Source: Enterococcus rotai (GTDB lineage: Bacteria; Bacillota; Bacilli; Lactobacillales; Enterococcaceae). From it: a DNA stretch of 64,000 nucleotides. The notes under the pieces are model-generated. The model was not told the DNA's origin. It saw only the letters and a list, made by a program, of their open reading frames with translations, and did no database searches. Each line of letters opens with the position of its first letter. Positions within the stretch are counted from its first letter, which is position 1. Where the stretch lies: NCBI RefSeq assembly GCF_001465345.1, contig NZ_CP013655.1, positions 1,315,349 to 1,379,348 on the forward strand, written 5' to 3'. A program made the position numbers and the translations under genes. This document shows positions 28,394 to 39,324 of this stretch, piece after piece.

Positions 28394-28669
28394 GTGAAAA
28401 ATAAAAAAAGAACATGGCTCCAAGTAATTGCCATCAGTACTTGCTTTGTTTACTTGCTTGAGATGCAATCAAGTTACGCTGCAGAAGATGGTCAGGCAAC
28501 TGTTAGCTTTTATAAAACAGAGAAAAAAGAACAGCGAGATACGAAGGTTTTCCCCTATACGGGAGAAAACGCGTCGAACAAAATGATAGTACTTAGTGGA
28601 ATATCCATTCTGTTAATTATAACAGGAATGATATCATATAGAATTTTAACGAATGAGGAGAGAATTTAA
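28394..28669 (+). CDS. Small cell-wall protein with FPYTG sorting motif
   Basis: GTG start chosen because it has GAAAGG 9 nt upstream and gives a clean signal peptide (basic KNKKR, then a hydrophobic core ending SSYAAE). The 91-residue product has a short exposed part, a sorting motif FPYTGEN (variant of LPXTG), a hydrophobic helix and an ending RILTNEERI. The charged tail is weak. It is equivalent to the LPQTG and LPSTG proteins of loci I and III. It ends one base before the WxL start. An ATG at 28373 overlapping the previous stop is the alternative start. Confidence 0.75.
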   Translation: MKNKKRTWLQVIAISTCFVYLLEMQSSYAAEDGQATVSFYKTEKKEQRDTKVFPYTGENASNKMIVLSGISILLIITGMISYRILTNEERI

Positions 28670-29254
28670 ATGAAAACAAACAAAATTTTAGTAGGAATTG
28701 CCGCACTATCAATGATTTTTAGTACAAGTATGGTCGTGCATGCAGAAGAAATCGACAATCACGAGTCAACAAGTGATATCGGCTTTACGACACCAACAGA
28801 AGGTGCACTAACATTAGTGAATGTTGCTGATTTTGATTTTGGTTCCAATCCAATTTCTGCCAAAGACGAAGTCTACACAAATAAAACTGAAACAATGACT
28901 ACTGTTCAAGATATCCGCGGAACAGAAACTGGTTGGACAGTTCAAGTAGCACAGAATGGTCAATTCAAAGCAGATAAAAAAGAATTGATGAGTGCTCAAA
29001 TCACATTAAAAACACCAACGATCTCTGATCAATCAACAGGTTCAGCCACTGCCAAAACAGAGATTACACTAAATACAGATGGTTCAAGTGCCACGATTTT
29101 AGAGGCAGCAGCAGGTTTAGGTAACGGTGTAACAATCGAAAACTTTGCTAAAGATGCAGCAACATTATCTGTTCCAGGCGAAACGGTAAAAGTTGCAAAA
29201 CAATACGAAACGTCATTGACTTGGACATTATTAGACCAACCAGCAAATAAGTAA
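28670..29254 (+). CDS. WxL-domain surface protein
   Basis: A compact 194-residue WxL protein with a signal peptide (to about 26, MVVHAEE), almost no linker, and a WxL domain with GWTVQVAQNGQF and terminal LTWTLLDQPANK. GGAGAG precedes the ATG. It is followed by a hairpin and then the WxL-interacting protein gene, the same order as in locus I. Confidence 0.92.
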   Translation: MKTNKILVGIAALSMIFSTSMVVHAEEIDNHESTSDIGFTTPTEGALTLVNVADFDFGSNPISAKDEVYTNKTETMTTVQDIRGTETGWTVQVAQNGQFKADKKELMSAQITLKTPTISDQSTGSATAKTEITLNTDGSSATILEAAAGLGNGVTIENFAKDAATLSVPGETVKVAKQYETSLTWTLLDQPANK

Positions 29255-29270
29255 TAAAAAAACGAGGGGT

Positions 29271-29297
29271 GGAGCGGTATAGGGAAATTGCCGCTCC
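29271..29297 (+). other. Intercistronic hairpin after the WxL gene
   Basis: GGAGCGG pairs with CCGCTCC across a 13-nt loop. It has no T run, so it is more likely an mRNA stability or processing element than a terminator. It occupies the same place as the attenuator of locus I. Confidence 0.55.
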
Positions 29298-29334
29298 ATA
29301 CACATACATAGCAACAAAAAATGGAGGGATTTAC

Positions 29335-30399
29335 ATGTTAAAACGACTGCTTAAAGTGATAGTACCATTGGTGTTTTTTACATTTGGATGTTTGGTAGGG
29401 ACATCAAATAGTTGGGCACAAGACGCAGATTATGAAGTCAAGGCGATTCCATCAGTCAAACAAGTAGATAAAACAAAAACATATTTTGATTTACGTTTGA
29501 ACCCAGAAGAAAAGCAGACAATAATGGTAAAAGTAACCAATCGATCAGATCAAGCACAAACAATTAATACTAAAATCAAAACAGCTACGACGAATACCAA
29601 CGGAATAGTAGAATACATCAATAGTGATCAAAACGAATCAATCGATTTGCCTCATGATTTAAGTAAGTTCGTTAAAACAAATACAGCAAAAATGACACTA
29701 GCACCTCATGAATCAAAAGATGTTGAATACACTATTACGATGCCTCAAACAGACTTTTCGGGTATTTTATCAGGTGGGATTATTTTTACTAGTGAAAATA
29801 CTGAAAAACCGAAAGAATCCTCAGCAGATGTAGCAATCAAAAACCAATTTGGCTATGTGATCGCATTAGTATTGCATGGAGACAAAGAGGTCAAGCCTGA
29901 CTTAGATTTAACTAAAGTTAGTTTAGGTCAAGTCAATAATCGAAATACAGTTTTTGCCCATTTAACTAATGATAAAGCCGCTTATTTAAATCGGTTGAAT
30001 GTGAATGTCAACATTAGAAAGAAAAATACGGATACAGTTCTTTATGAAGCAAAAAAAAGTGAGTTGCAAATGGCTCCTAATTCTGTATTCAACTACCCCG
30101 TAAGCTTACAGGAAACCAAATTTAAGCCAGGGAAGTACCTTTTAACTGTTCATGCAGAATCGAAAGGACAAGTTTGGGATTTTGAAAAAGAGTTTGAGAT
30201 CAAAGCCAAAGAAGCTGAAAAACTGAATGACCAAGCCTATATCCATCAAGAAAAACAACATTATCTACTTTATCTAGTAGTGTTTATCATTTTTATTTTA
30301 TTGATAATTGGATTGATTTTATATAGAAAAAGACAACAAAAAATCAAACAATTAGAAGAAAAAATAGCAGAATTAAAGAAAAATGAAGAACAAAACTAA
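29335..30399 (+). CDS. WxL-interacting protein, DUF916/DUF3324
   Basis: Start set at the ATG after ATGGAGGGATTTAC; the longer frame upstream lacks a signal peptide at its end. The 354-residue product has a signal peptide (to about 27, SNSWAQ), DUF916 (LNPEEKQTIMVKVTNRSDQ), DUF3324 (NQFGYVIALVLHGD to GQVWDFEKEFEI), a transmembrane helix near 305-327 and a short coiled basic tail (KRQQKIKQLEEKIAELKK). It is the last gene of locus II and should hold WxL proteins at the membrane. Confidence 0.92.
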   Translation: MLKRLLKVIVPLVFFTFGCLVGTSNSWAQDADYEVKAIPSVKQVDKTKTYFDLRLNPEEKQTIMVKVTNRSDQAQTINTKIKTATTNTNGIVEYINSDQNESIDLPHDLSKFVKTNTAKMTLAPHESKDVEYTITMPQTDFSGILSGGIIFTSENTEKPKESSADVAIKNQFGYVIALVLHGDKEVKPDLDLTKVSLGQVNNRNTVFAHLTNDKAAYLNRLNVNVNIRKKNTDTVLYEAKKSELQMAPNSVFNYPVSLQETKFKPGKYLLTVHAESKGQVWDFEKEFEIKAKEAEKLNDQAYIHQEKQHYLLYLVVFIIFILLIIGLILYRKRQQKIKQLEEKIAELKKNEEQN

Positions 30400-30421
30400 A
30401 TTTGCAAACAGCGTTATTTTA

Positions 30422-30459
30422 AAAAAAGAGGAACCTGAAAAAAGGTTGCCTCTTTTTTC
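30422..30459 (+). terminator. Terminator of WxL locus II
   Basis: AAAAAAGAGGAACCT pairs with AGGTTGCCTCTTTTTT (one mismatch) across a short A-rich loop. Confidence 0.85.
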
Positions 30460-30604
30460 GTGTAGTTTCGCTTGTTTTACGTAGCTTAATAAATGAAGGA
30501 ATACGGTTTAATTTTTCGCAAACTGTTGATTTTGCTGTAATTATGTTAAAATAAGTAGACTCAATTTGAAACAAAATCTGATTCAGAATAAAGGTTGTGA
30601 AATC

Positions 30605-30973
30605 ATGGAGCCATCCATTACAGATAAAAAAACCAACGAAGAATTAACGAAATTATTAGCACTGATCGGTGAAGACGAATTGATTCAACGTTATAAAGAA
30701 CTAGAAGCAAAAGTTCAAAAAAATGAGAAACTCACAGATCTAGTGGAACAAATCAAGGCAGCACAAAAAGATGCTGTTCAATTTGCACATTATGATAAAC
30801 CAGAAGCTGAAAAAGCTGCCATCAAGCGCGCAGATGAGCTAACAAAAGAATTTGATGAACATCCTTTAGTTGTGGCCTATAGAGAACAACTGATGGAAGC
30901 TAATGACCTTTTACAACATGTCACAGACATGATCCAGTATAGAATCAATGAAGAATTAGAGAAGGAAGGGTAA
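30605..30973 (+). CDS. ymcA: YlbF/YmcA-family protein
   Basis: Start chosen at the ATG 9 nt after AAAGG, giving a 122-residue helical protein. An upstream in-frame ATG would add 13 residues. The YlbF/YmcA signature is visible ([20 protein letters not shown], then [17 protein letters not shown]). In B. subtilis YmcA (RicA) is part of the Ric complex, which affects RNase Y and Spo0A or competence control. It sits 2 bp upstream of mutS, the usual Bacillota neighbour. Confidence 0.85.
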   Translation: MEPSITDKKTNEELTKLLALIGEDELIQRYKELEAKVQKNEKLTDLVEQIKAAQKDAVQFAHYDKPEAEKAAIKRADELTKEFDEHPLVVAYREQLMEANDLLQHVTDMIQYRINEELEKEG

Positions 30974-30975
30974 CA

Positions 30976-33543
30976 ATGCCTCAAAAAACCAAAAACACAC
31001 CAATGATGGAACAATACTTAGCAATCAAAGAACAATATCAAGATGCGTTTCTATTTTACCGATTAGGTGACTTTTATGAAATGTTTTATGAGGACGCAGT
31101 GAATGCATCACAGTTATTAGAATTAACTTTAACCAGCCGTAATCGTAACGCGGATGACCCAATTCCGATGTGTGGGATTCCCCATCATGCGGCTCAAGGC
31201 TATATCGATACATTGATAGAAAAAGGCTATAAAGTCGCAATTTGCGAGCAAGTTGAAGATCCGAAAACAACCAAAGGAATGGTCAAAAGAGAAGTTGTAC
31301 AGCTGATCACACCAGGAACGGTGATGACTAGTAAAGGCCTGGATGCCAAAGACAATAACTATTTGACTGCTATCGTTGAAGATAACGGTAGCTTCGGTTT
31401 AGCTTACGTCGATTTAAGTACAGGAGAACTAAAGACTGCTGTATTAAGCGATGAAGACGGTGTAATCAACGAAGCCTCTGCACTACAAACTAAAGAAATC
31501 GTGTTAGGCAGTGCGTTATCTGAAACATTGAAGCAAACATTAAAAGACCGGTTGAATATTATTTTTTCTGAACAACTGCAAGCAGAAGAAAATGCGGAAT
31601 TTAGTTTTTTAACTAGTGAATTAACTCATCCGCTAGAAGTGGATGTAACAGGGAAACTACTTACCTATTTATCAGTGACGCAAAAACGTGGGCTAGCGCA
31701 TATTCAAAAAGCGGTTGAATACCAACCAGACCATTTTTTAAAAATGGACCACTATTCCAAATTTAACTTGGAATTAACACAGTCAATTCGTACTGGCTTA
31801 AAAAAAGGCACATTATTATGGTTGTTAGATGAGACCAAAACCGCGATGGGCGGACGTTTATTAAAACAGTGGCTAGACCGTCCCTTGATCCAAGAAAAAC
31901 TAATCCAAAGCCGACAAGAAATGGTTCAATCCTTGTTAAATGCCTATTTTGAACGAGTTGATCTACAATCGACACTAACGAAAGTTTACGATTTAGAACG
32001 CTTAGCTGGTCGTGTTGCTTTTGGAAATGTAAATGGTCGTGACTTGATTCAACTGAAGACATCCTTAGAACAAGTTCCATTGGTTCGTGAATTGATTGTT
32101 GGCATCAACCAAGGCGAATGGAATGATCTGTTACTTGATTTGAACCCAGCTGAGGATGTTGTTGAACTGATCAGTCAAGCAATCAATGAAGAAGCACCAC
32201 TTGCGATTACTGAAGGAAATATCATTAAAGATAATTACAATGAAAAATTAGATGAATACCGCGATGCGATGCGTCATGGCAAACAATGGCTAGCTGAATT
32301 AGAAGCCAAAGAACGCCAAGAAACAGGTATCAAGACCTTAAAAGTCGGGTTTAATCGGGTGTTTGGTTATTATATTGAAGTTACAAAATCCAACTTAGCT
32401 AACTTAGCAGAAGGCAAATACGAGCGCAAGCAAACCTTAGCAAATGCAGAGCGCTTTATTACACCAGAACTAAAAGAGATGGAAACGTTGATCTTAGAAG
32501 CAGAAGAAAAGTCAGTTGATCTAGAATATCAACTATTTCTAGAAGTTCGGGAACAAGTCAAAGCGAACATCGAACGTCTGCAAAAATTAGCGAAAACGAT
32601 CAGTGCTGTTGACGTGTTACAAGCCTTTGCTACCGTCAGTGAACGCTACCAATATGTGCGCCCAACTTTAAAAAGCAATAGCAAAGAATTGCATATTGTG
32701 GAAGGGCGTCACCCTGTTGTGGAGAAGGTTTTAGGTCACCAAGAATATATTCCAAATAGTGTGCATATGAGTAAAGAAGATATCATTCTATTGATCACTG
32801 GACCGAATATGTCCGGTAAAAGTACCTATATGCGTCAACTTGCGTTAACCGTAGTGATGGCTCAAATTGGTTGTTTTGTACCAGCTGAATCGGCTGAGTT
32901 ACCGATTTTTGACCAAATATTTACCAGAATTGGCGCATCAGATGACTTAATTGCAGGTCAAAGTACCTTTATGGTGGAAATGATGGAAGCCAACCAAGCG
33001 TTGCGTCACGCGACACCAAATAGTTTGATTTTATTCGATGAGTTGGGACGTGGGACGGCAACTTATGATGGCATGGCATTAGCACAAGCAATCATCGAAT
33101 ATATCCACCGAGAAGTCAAAGCCAAAACACTGTTCTCTACTCACTATCATGAACTAACCGTGTTAGATGAAAACCTAACCGGATTAAAAAATATTCATGT
33201 TGGAGCTGTAGAAAAAAATGGCGAGGTTGTCTTCCTACATAAAATGATGGAAGGTCCAGCAGATAAAAGTTATGGGATCCATGTAGCGAAAATCGCCGGA
33301 TTACCAAGCGATTTATTAGAACGTGCAGCAACGATCCTTTCTGCTTTAGAATCAGAAGAACAACCGCTAAAACAAATTGAATATAAAGATGAAATCAAAG
33401 AAGATACCGAACAATTATCCCTCTTTAAAGAAGTATCCACTGATGAATTAGGTGTGATCGATACCTTAAAGAAAATCAACTTATTAGAGATGACACCAAT
33501 GGACGCTTTAAATAAATTACACGAACTACAAAAAAGAATCTAA
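30976..33543 (+). CDS. mutS: DNA mismatch repair protein MutS
   Basis: An 855-residue full-length MutS. The mismatch-reading Phe-X-Glu is in [10 protein letters not shown] near residue 35. The connector, lever and clamp regions follow, then the ABC-type ATPase with Walker [15 protein letters not shown] (about 610-625), Walker [17 protein letters not shown], the signature [20 protein letters not shown], and FSTHYHEL. It recognises mismatches and recruits MutL. It is tightly coupled to ymcA and followed 39 bp later by mutL. No frameshift is visible, so the strain is not an obvious mutator. Confidence 0.98.
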   Translation: MPQKTKNTPMMEQYLAIKEQYQDAFLFYRLGDFYEMFYEDAVNASQLLELTLTSRNRNADDPIPMCGIPHHAAQGYIDTLIEKGYKVAICEQVEDPKTTKGMVKREVVQLITPGTVMTSKGLDAKDNNYLTAIVEDNGSFGLAYVDLSTGELKTAVLSDEDGVINEASALQTKEIVLGSALSETLKQTLKDRLNIIFSEQLQAEENAEFSFLTSELTHPLEVDVTGKLLTYLSVTQKRGLAHIQKAVEYQPDHFLKMDHYSKFNLELTQSIRTGLKKGTLLWLLDETKTAMGGRLLKQWLDRPLIQEKLIQSRQEMVQSLLNAYFERVDLQSTLTKVYDLERLAGRVAFGNVNGRDLIQLKTSLEQVPLVRELIVGINQGEWNDLLLDLNPAEDVVELISQAINEEAPLAITEGNIIKDNYNEKLDEYRDAMRHGKQWLAELEAKERQETGIKTLKVGFNRVFGYYIEVTKSNLANLAEGKYERKQTLANAERFITPELKEMETLILEAEEKSVDLEYQLFLEVREQVKANIERLQKLAKTISAVDVLQAFATVSERYQYVRPTLKSNSKELHIVEGRHPVVEKVLGHQEYIPNSVHMSKEDIILLITGPNMSGKSTYMRQLALTVVMAQIGCFVPAESAELPIFDQIFTRIGASDDLIAGQSTFMVEMMEANQALRHATPNSLILFDELGRGTATYDGMALAQAIIEYIHREVKAKTLFSTHYHELTVLDENLTGLKNIHVGAVEKNGEVVFLHKMMEGPADKSYGIHVAKIAGLPSDLLERAATILSALESEEQPLKQIEYKDEIKEDTEQLSLFKEVSTDELGVIDTLKKINLLEMTPMDALNKLHELQKRI

Positions 33544-33582
33544 ATTCCAGAGTGGAAAAATGGAACAAGGAGATGATCCTAA

Positions 33583-35664
33583 ATGGGAAAAATCCAAGAA
33601 CTATCTGAACAGCTTGCCAATCAGATTGCTGCGGGTGAAGTAGTAGAACGTCCTGCATCTGTAGTTAAAGAACTTGTTGAAAACGCCATTGATGCTGGCA
33701 GTACGCAAATTGACATTTTCATTGAGGAAGCTGGATTGAAGACGATTCAAGTCATTGATAATGGTGAAGGAATCGCCAAAGAGGACATCTTAAATGCCTT
33801 TAAACGACATGCAACAAGTAAAATTCATACCCGAGATGACCTATTTCGGATCCGTAGCTTAGGCTTTCGCGGTGAAGCCTTGCCCAGTATTGCTTCTGTA
33901 TCAGAAATCAGCGTTGAAACGGCTGTCTCAGATGAAGAAGAAGGTAGCCTTGTACAAATGAAAGGCGGAACGATCGAAAAACATCGTCCAGCAGCTCTAA
34001 GAAAAGGCACAAAAATCACCGTTTCAAACCTGTTTTTCAATACGCCTGCACGTTTAAAATATGTTAAAACAATCCAAACCGAATTAGCCAATGTCGGCGA
34101 TATCGTCAATCGATTGGCGTTAAGCCATCCAAAGATTGCGTTTCGTTTAGTACATGACGGCAATAAGATGATGAATACAGCGGGCAATGGTGATTTAAAA
34201 CAAACAATCGCAGGTATCTATGGCATTAGTACGGCTAAAAAAATGCTGAAAATCGAAGCGGAAGATTTAGACTTTAAATTGACGGGGTATGTTTCTTTAC
34301 CAGAAGTTACTAGAGCGAGTCGTAACTATTTATCGACGATCATTAATGGCCGCTACATCAAAAACTTTGCTTTGAATAAAGCAATTGTTGATGGTTATGG
34401 ATCTAAATTGATGGTAGGACGTTTCCCATTAGCGGTAATAGAGATCGAGATGGATCCGCTGTTAGTCGATGTCAATGTTCATCCAACCAAGCAAGAAGTT
34501 CGTTTAAGTAAGGAAAAAGAGCTGATGACCTTGATCAGTACTGCGATTCGTGAAGTCTTGAGTCATGAGCAACTGATTCCCAATGCGGCAGACAATTTGC
34601 GTTTTAAAAAGAAAGTTGAACTGCAGCCAAAGGTCGAACAAATGGAAATTCCTCTAACAGAACCAGAAGCACCGGCTAAACCGAATCGGAAACCTAGTAG
34701 TTTAGGGTATGATGCAGCTAGCGGTAATTTCTTTGTTAAAGAGACAACGGCAGAATTTTCAACACAAAAACCAGTCAACAGTTGGGCACAAACACCTGAA
34801 CCACAAACGAAAGAAGACTCTGAGCGAGAGGCTTTGTTGGCCTACGCATTTAGTTCACCTGAGGAGCAAGCGTCCGTTTCTGATAGTGATCAGCAAGAGC
34901 TATCCCAGACATCAGAGGAGACTGTTTCAACAAGTGCGGAAGCAGCAAGCGTAGATGAACAAGTCTATGAAGAAGAATTGAGCCATCATCCAGAGTTTGA
35001 TTTTTCAGAGACAGGGGCTAAAAATGACTTAAATAAAATGCTGAATAAGTTATCAGATGAACGTCCTAAAGAACGTTTTCCAGAACTAGAATATTTTGGT
35101 CAAATGCATGGCACATACTTATTTGCTCAAAGTAAAGACGGCCTGTATATCATTGACCAACACGCCGCTCAAGAGCGAATCAAATATGAGTATTTTAGAG
35201 AAAAAATCGGTGAAGTTACCAATGATTTACAAGAATTATTGGTACCGATCGTGATTGATTATCCTAATAGTGATGCGTTAAAGATCAAAGAACAAAAAGA
35301 AATATTGGCAGAAGTCGGGATTCACTTAGAGGATTTCGGTCAAAACAGTTTCATTGTTCGATCTCATCCAACGTGGTATCCAGCAGGAGAAGAAGAATCG
35401 ATTATTCGGGAAATGATTGACATGTTTTTAACAACTGGATCTGTTAGCGTGAAAAAATTCCGTGAAGCCACTGCAATTATGATGAGCTGTAAACGGTCGA
35501 TCAAAGCCAATCATTATCTGAATGAACAACAGGCTCGAGTGTTGCTGAAGGATTTAGAAACGTGTGAAAATCCGTTCAATTGCCCTCATGGACGACCTGT
35601 TTTGATCCACTTTACTAACTCAGATATGGAAAAAATGTTTAAACGAATTCAAGATCCACATTAA
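33583..35664 (+). CDS. mutL: DNA mismatch repair protein MutL (endonuclease type)
   Basis: A 693-residue protein with a GHKL ATPase N-terminus ([30 protein letters not shown]), an acidic low-complexity linker (about 350-475) and a C-terminal dimerisation/nuclease domain. The nuclease motifs are [24 protein letters not shown] and [11 protein letters not shown], as expected where no MutH exists. It nicks the new strand after MutS recognition. The ribosome site is AAGGAGATG. Confidence 0.98.
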   Translation: MGKIQELSEQLANQIAAGEVVERPASVVKELVENAIDAGSTQIDIFIEEAGLKTIQVIDNGEGIAKEDILNAFKRHATSKIHTRDDLFRIRSLGFRGEALPSIASVSEISVETAVSDEEEGSLVQMKGGTIEKHRPAALRKGTKITVSNLFFNTPARLKYVKTIQTELANVGDIVNRLALSHPKIAFRLVHDGNKMMNTAGNGDLKQTIAGIYGISTAKKMLKIEAEDLDFKLTGYVSLPEVTRASRNYLSTIINGRYIKNFALNKAIVDGYGSKLMVGRFPLAVIEIEMDPLLVDVNVHPTKQEVRLSKEKELMTLISTAIREVLSHEQLIPNAADNLRFKKKVELQPKVEQMEIPLTEPEAPAKPNRKPSSLGYDAASGNFFVKETTAEFSTQKPVNSWAQTPEPQTKEDSEREALLAYAFSSPEEQASVSDSDQQELSQTSEETVSTSAEAASVDEQVYEEELSHHPEFDFSETGAKNDLNKMLNKLSDERPKERFPELEYFGQMHGTYLFAQSKDGLYIIDQHAAQERIKYEYFREKIGEVTNDLQELLVPIVIDYPNSDALKIKEQKEILAEVGIHLEDFGQNSFIVRSHPTWYPAGEEESIIREMIDMFLTTGSVSVKKFREATAIMMSCKRSIKANHYLNEQQARVLLKDLETCENPFNCPHGRPVLIHFTNSDMEKMFKRIQDPH

Positions 35665-35689
35665 AACTAAGGAAGAAGGTTCTATCCTA

Positions 35690-36250
35690 ATGAAAGTTAT
35701 CCTGGCTTCTCAATCGCCGCGTAGACGTGAATTATTAAGTCGCATCATTTCTGATTTTGAAGTAGTACCGGCTGATATTGATGAAGATGTAAAAAGTTAT
35801 TTTACGCCAATGGATTATGTTTTGACGATGGCGGCGCAAAAAGCAGCTCATATAGCAAAACAGTATCCAAATGATCTAGTGATTGGTTCTGATACGATCG
35901 TCACGATCGATAATGAAATATTGGGAAAACCCGCTTCTAGAGAAGATGGCTTTCGGATGTTGAGACAACTGAGTGGTAGAACACATAAAGTGTATACCAG
36001 TGTTGTCTTGATGAAAGATGATCAAGAATCTTCTGCAACGGTTCCAGCAACAGTTGAATTTTATGATTTGACAGATGAAGAAATCAATCGTTATTTAGAT
36101 ACAAAAGAGTATGAAGACAAAGCTGGTGCATATGGAATCCAAGAACAAGGAGCTCTGCTGGTAAAAAGTATTCAAGGGGATTACTATTCGATCATGGGCC
36201 TTCCAATTGCTACCCTTTATCGTATGCTGCCGTCTTTTGATCAGTGCTAG
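35690..36250 (+). CDS. maf: Maf-family nucleoside triphosphate pyrophosphatase
   Basis: A 186-residue Maf protein with the N-terminal [13 protein letters not shown] loop, VIGSDTIV and LGKP substrate motifs, and [16 protein letters not shown] near the C-terminus. Maf proteins hydrolyse dTTP/UTP or modified nucleotides to the monophosphate, as housecleaning or septum-related enzymes. It follows mutL by 25 bp in the same direction. Confidence 0.95.
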   Translation: MKVILASQSPRRRELLSRIISDFEVVPADIDEDVKSYFTPMDYVLTMAAQKAAHIAKQYPNDLVIGSDTIVTIDNEILGKPASREDGFRMLRQLSGRTHKVYTSVVLMKDDQESSATVPATVEFYDLTDEEINRYLDTKEYEDKAGAYGIQEQGALLVKSIQGDYYSIMGLPIATLYRMLPSFDQC

Positions 36251-36274
36251 AACAAGGAAAGAAGGAAAAAATCA

Positions 36275-36769
36275 ATGAAATGTTCACAAACAAGAGCGAT
36301 CCAAACACATATGATCACCTATCCTCATTTGAATTTTCATAAAACCTTATTTGGCGGTCAATTGATGGCGTGGTTAGATGAAACGGCTGGCATCGCTGCT
36401 GTTCGAGTGTCAAGAGCCGCAATCGTGACCGCTTCTGTGGATCACCTAGACTTTCTAGCACCGTTAAAAGCTAGCCACTCTGTCTGTATCGATGCGTATG
36501 TGTCTGGTGTCGGCACACGTTCGATGGAAATATTTGCTAAAGTGATTGGGGAAGATTTATTTACGGGTGAACGTTATTTAGCAGGCACTTGCTTTATGAC
36601 TTTCGTTGTACCTAAAGGAAGCAGTCTACCTGAAGAGATCGAACCTGAGACAAAAGAAGAACAATTTATCTGTCAAGGTTACGAAGCGAGAAAACAAGTT
36701 AGACAAGCAAAACGACAAGAAAGTCTTGATCTTGCCCAAAATGTCGATTTGACTATCCCTTGGAATTGA
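36275..36769 (+). CDS. Acyl-CoA thioesterase, hotdog fold
   Basis: A 164-residue single hotdog domain with the family signature HKTLFGGQLMAWLDETAGIAA, where the catalytic Asp lies in LDETAG, and the central strand VTASVDHLDFLAPL. Proteins of this type (YciA/YkhA-like) cleave acyl-CoA in the cytoplasm; the substrate is not evident. It has an AAGGAAAGAAGG ribosome site and ends before a strong terminator, as the last gene of the ymcA-mutS-mutL-maf run. Confidence 0.9.
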   Translation: MKCSQTRAIQTHMITYPHLNFHKTLFGGQLMAWLDETAGIAAVRVSRAAIVTASVDHLDFLAPLKASHSVCIDAYVSGVGTRSMEIFAKVIGEDLFTGERYLAGTCFMTFVVPKGSSLPEEIEPETKEEQFICQGYEARKQVRQAKRQESLDLAQNVDLTIPWN

Positions 36770-36780
36770 TTAAGGCAGTA

Positions 36781-36817
36781 ACACTCATTTTCTAAACAGA
36801 AAATGAGTGTTTTTTTC
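36781..36817 (+). terminator. Terminator of the mutSL-maf operon
   Basis: ACACTCATTTTCT pairs perfectly with AGAAAATGAGTGT across AAAC and is followed by a T run. Confidence 0.92.
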
Positions 36818-36867
36818 GCAATGATGCTATGATAAGACTAACTAAAAAAGTAAGGGTGTGATTTGTC

Positions 36868-37305
36868 ATGGAAAAACCATCAAAAGAAGAGTTGAAAGAG
36901 AAGTTATCTGATATCGAATATGCAGTGACCCAAGAAAATGCAACAGAGCGACCTTTCACTGGTAAATATGACGATTTCTATCAAGAGGGCATTTATGTCG
37001 ATATCGTTAGTGGCGAACCTCTCTTTAGCTCAACGGATAAATATGATGCAGGGTGCGGTTGGCCAGCATTTACGAAACCAATTGAAAAACAAGATGTAGT
37101 AGAGCATAGCGATTTTTCTTTAGGCATGCATCGAGTTGAAGTGCGCAGTAAAGAAGCAGACTCTCACCTAGGACACGTCTTTACAGATGGACCTACAGAT
37201 CAAGGTGGTTTACGTTATTGTATCAATGCGGCAGCGTTGCGGTTTATTCCAGTAGCAGACCTAGAAAAAGAAGGCTATGGGGAATATAAACCCTTATTTA
37301 AATAA
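36868..37305 (+). CDS. msrB: Peptide-methionine (R)-S-oxide reductase MsrB
   Basis: A 145-residue stand-alone MsrB with [33 protein letters not shown] and the active-site Cys in [13 protein letters not shown] near residue 123. It repairs methionine-R-sulfoxide in oxidised proteins. The zinc-binding CXXC pairs found in some relatives are absent. It is monocistronic, between two terminators. Confidence 0.96.
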   Translation: MEKPSKEELKEKLSDIEYAVTQENATERPFTGKYDDFYQEGIYVDIVSGEPLFSSTDKYDAGCGWPAFTKPIEKQDVVEHSDFSLGMHRVEVRSKEADSHLGHVFTDGPTDQGGLRYCINAAALRFIPVADLEKEGYGEYKPLFK

Positions 37306-37310
37306 TGATA

Positions 37311-37355
37311 AAGCCTATCTAAACAGGTGAAATCTGTTTAGATAGGCTTTTTTTA
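37311..37355 (+). terminator. Terminator after msrB
   Basis: AAGCCTATCTAAACAG pairs perfectly with CTGTTTAGATAGGCTT and is followed by seven T. Confidence 0.92.
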
Positions 37356-37406
37356 TTGTCCACTCAACTTTAAAGTAAGTGTTATTTTTAGAATGTATAA
37401 AAAAGG

Positions 37407-37435
37407 TTGCATTTTTTGAATACATCTAGTATTAT
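37407..37435 (+). promoter_or_regulatory. Promoter of the peptide-binding lipoprotein gene
   Basis: TTGCAT, 17 nt, TATTAT, 60 bp before the ATG. Confidence 0.65.
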
Positions 37436-37494
37436 AAGAATATTCAGAAAATTAAAATTCAGAAAGAAAATTATTGCTTATTAAGGAGAAAAAA

Positions 37495-39168
37495 ATGAAA
37501 AAGAAAAATATGACGAAGTTAATCAGTGTTATGCTGTTGTCTACATTGGTATTAGCAGCTTGTGGTGGCGGCAGCAAGACTGATTCGACAGATAGTAGCA
37601 GCGACAGCAAAAAAGCGAGTGGGGAACAGCTTTTTCGATTAGTCGTGCAACAAGAAATGCCAACAGCAGATTTATCATTAGGAACAAATACCATCAGTTT
37701 TTCAGCCTTTAATAATATTTATGAAGGCTTGTACCGATTAGATGCGAAAAGCAAACCACATGCTGCAGGTGCGGCTGAAATGGCGAAAAAAAGCGACGAT
37801 GGCTTAACCTATACCTTCAAGCTAAGAGAAGATGCTAAATGGTCAAACGGCGATCCTGTTGTAGCCGCAGACTACGTTTATGGCTGGCAGCGGACAGCAG
37901 ATCCTAAAACAGCAGCTGAATATGCTTACATGTTTGCCTTAGTTAAAAACGGAGCGGATGTTTCAGACGGTAAAAAGCCATTAGATGAATTAGGAATCAA
38001 AGCAGTCAGTGATTACGAATTAGAAGTAACATTAGAGCAAGAAACACCTTATTTTGATTATCTATTAGCATTTCCATCATTTTTCCCGCAAAATAAGAAA
38101 ATCGTAGATGAAAAAGGCAAAGATTATGCCGCAACAAGTGAAGCGTCTGTCTACAATGGACCATTTACATTGACTGATTTTGATGGAGCTGGAACGGATA
38201 CGGAGTGGTCTTATACAAAGAACGACCAATATTGGGATAAAGAGACTGTTCAGTTAGATAAGATCGAAGTCAAAGTAGTGAAAGAAGCACCAACATCGTT
38301 GAATCTGTTCCAAGACGGACAAGTAGATGATGTGATTTTAAGTGGTGAATTAGCGAAACAAATGGCCGATGATCCAGAACTTGTGATTGAAAAAGATGCG
38401 CGTACTTCTTATCTTGAATTTAACCAAAGAGATGAAAAATCACCTTACCACAATGCGAATCTACGTAAAGCAATCTCTTATTCGATCGATCGTGATGCGC
38501 TAGTTGATCGAATCTTAGGAGACGGTTCGATTGCTTCGACTGGTCTTGTGCCAGCAGGCATGTCATTTTCACCAGAAGGCAATAAGGATTTTGCTGACGA
38601 AAATAAAAACGTATTGACACATGATACTAAAAAAGCGAAAGAATACTGGGAAAAAGCGAAAAAGGAATTAGGAATCGATTCATTCAAGTTTGATATCGTG
38701 GGTGACGATACTGATTCTACTAAAAAAGTATTGGAATATATACAAGGAGCAGTGAAAGAAACGCTTGATGGCGTAGATGTGACCGTTACAAATGTACCGT
38801 TTACGGTTCGTTTAGATCGTGGTAAAAATGGCGAATTTGAAGTGATCATGGGCGGTTGGGGTGCTGATTATGCCGATCCAAGTAGTTTTACTGATCTTTT
38901 CCTAACAGGTGGATCATACAATAGAGGACGTTACTCAAATGAAAAATATGATCAATTAGTTAAAGATTCAGGTAGTAAAAATGCCGCAGATCCAGAAAAA
39001 CGCTGGACAGATATGGTAGATGCTGAGAAGCTATTGATGGACGATATGGGTGTTGCTCCAGTCTATCAAAAAGCGGAAGCGCATATGCGTAGTTCAAAAG
39101 TCAAAGGTGTGATTGCTCACGGAGCTGGCGCACGTTATGATTATAAGTGGACGTATATTTCTGAATAA
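37495..39168 (+). CDS. Peptide ABC transporter substrate-binding lipoprotein (SBP family 5)
   Basis: Start at the ATG after TTAAGGAG. The 557-residue product is an OppA-like lipoprotein, with lipobox LVLAACGGG near residue 19, a Ser/Asp linker, and the family 5 core (YEGLYRLDAKSKPHAAGAAE, TFKLREDAKWSNGDPVVAAD). It captures oligopeptides for import by an OppBCDF-type permease, none of which is encoded next to it, so it is an orphan binding protein. In enterococci such orphan proteins can also take up peptide pheromones; that role is only a possibility here. Confidence 0.93.
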   Translation: MKKKNMTKLISVMLLSTLVLAACGGGSKTDSTDSSSDSKKASGEQLFRLVVQQEMPTADLSLGTNTISFSAFNNIYEGLYRLDAKSKPHAAGAAEMAKKSDDGLTYTFKLREDAKWSNGDPVVAADYVYGWQRTADPKTAAEYAYMFALVKNGADVSDGKKPLDELGIKAVSDYELEVTLEQETPYFDYLLAFPSFFPQNKKIVDEKGKDYAATSEASVYNGPFTLTDFDGAGTDTEWSYTKNDQYWDKETVQLDKIEVKVVKEAPTSLNLFQDGQVDDVILSGELAKQMADDPELVIEKDARTSYLEFNQRDEKSPYHNANLRKAISYSIDRDALVDRILGDGSIASTGLVPAGMSFSPEGNKDFADENKNVLTHDTKKAKEYWEKAKKELGIDSFKFDIVGDDTDSTKKVLEYIQGAVKETLDGVDVTVTNVPFTVRLDRGKNGEFEVIMGGWGADYADPSSFTDLFLTGGSYNRGRYSNEKYDQLVKDSGSKNAADPEKRWTDMVDAEKLLMDDMGVAPVYQKAEAHMRSSKVKGVIAHGAGARYDYKWTYISE

Positions 39169-39177
39169 TAAAATGAA

Positions 39178-39217
39178 CCAGTACGAAGTTTAAACCAATT
39201 CGTACTGGCTTTTTTTA
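39178..39217 (+). terminator. Terminator after the lipoprotein gene
   Basis: CCAGTACGAA pairs with TTCGTACTGG across an 11-nt loop, followed by CTTTTTTT. Confidence 0.9.
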
Positions 39218-39324
39218 TTTAAGCAGATGCTTTTTTTCTAACTACTGATTTTCCTGAATTTGTGCTAAAATAGAAACGTATGTGCGTGTAAAGCAAAAGC
39301 AACGCTAGCAAGAAAGGTGAAATT

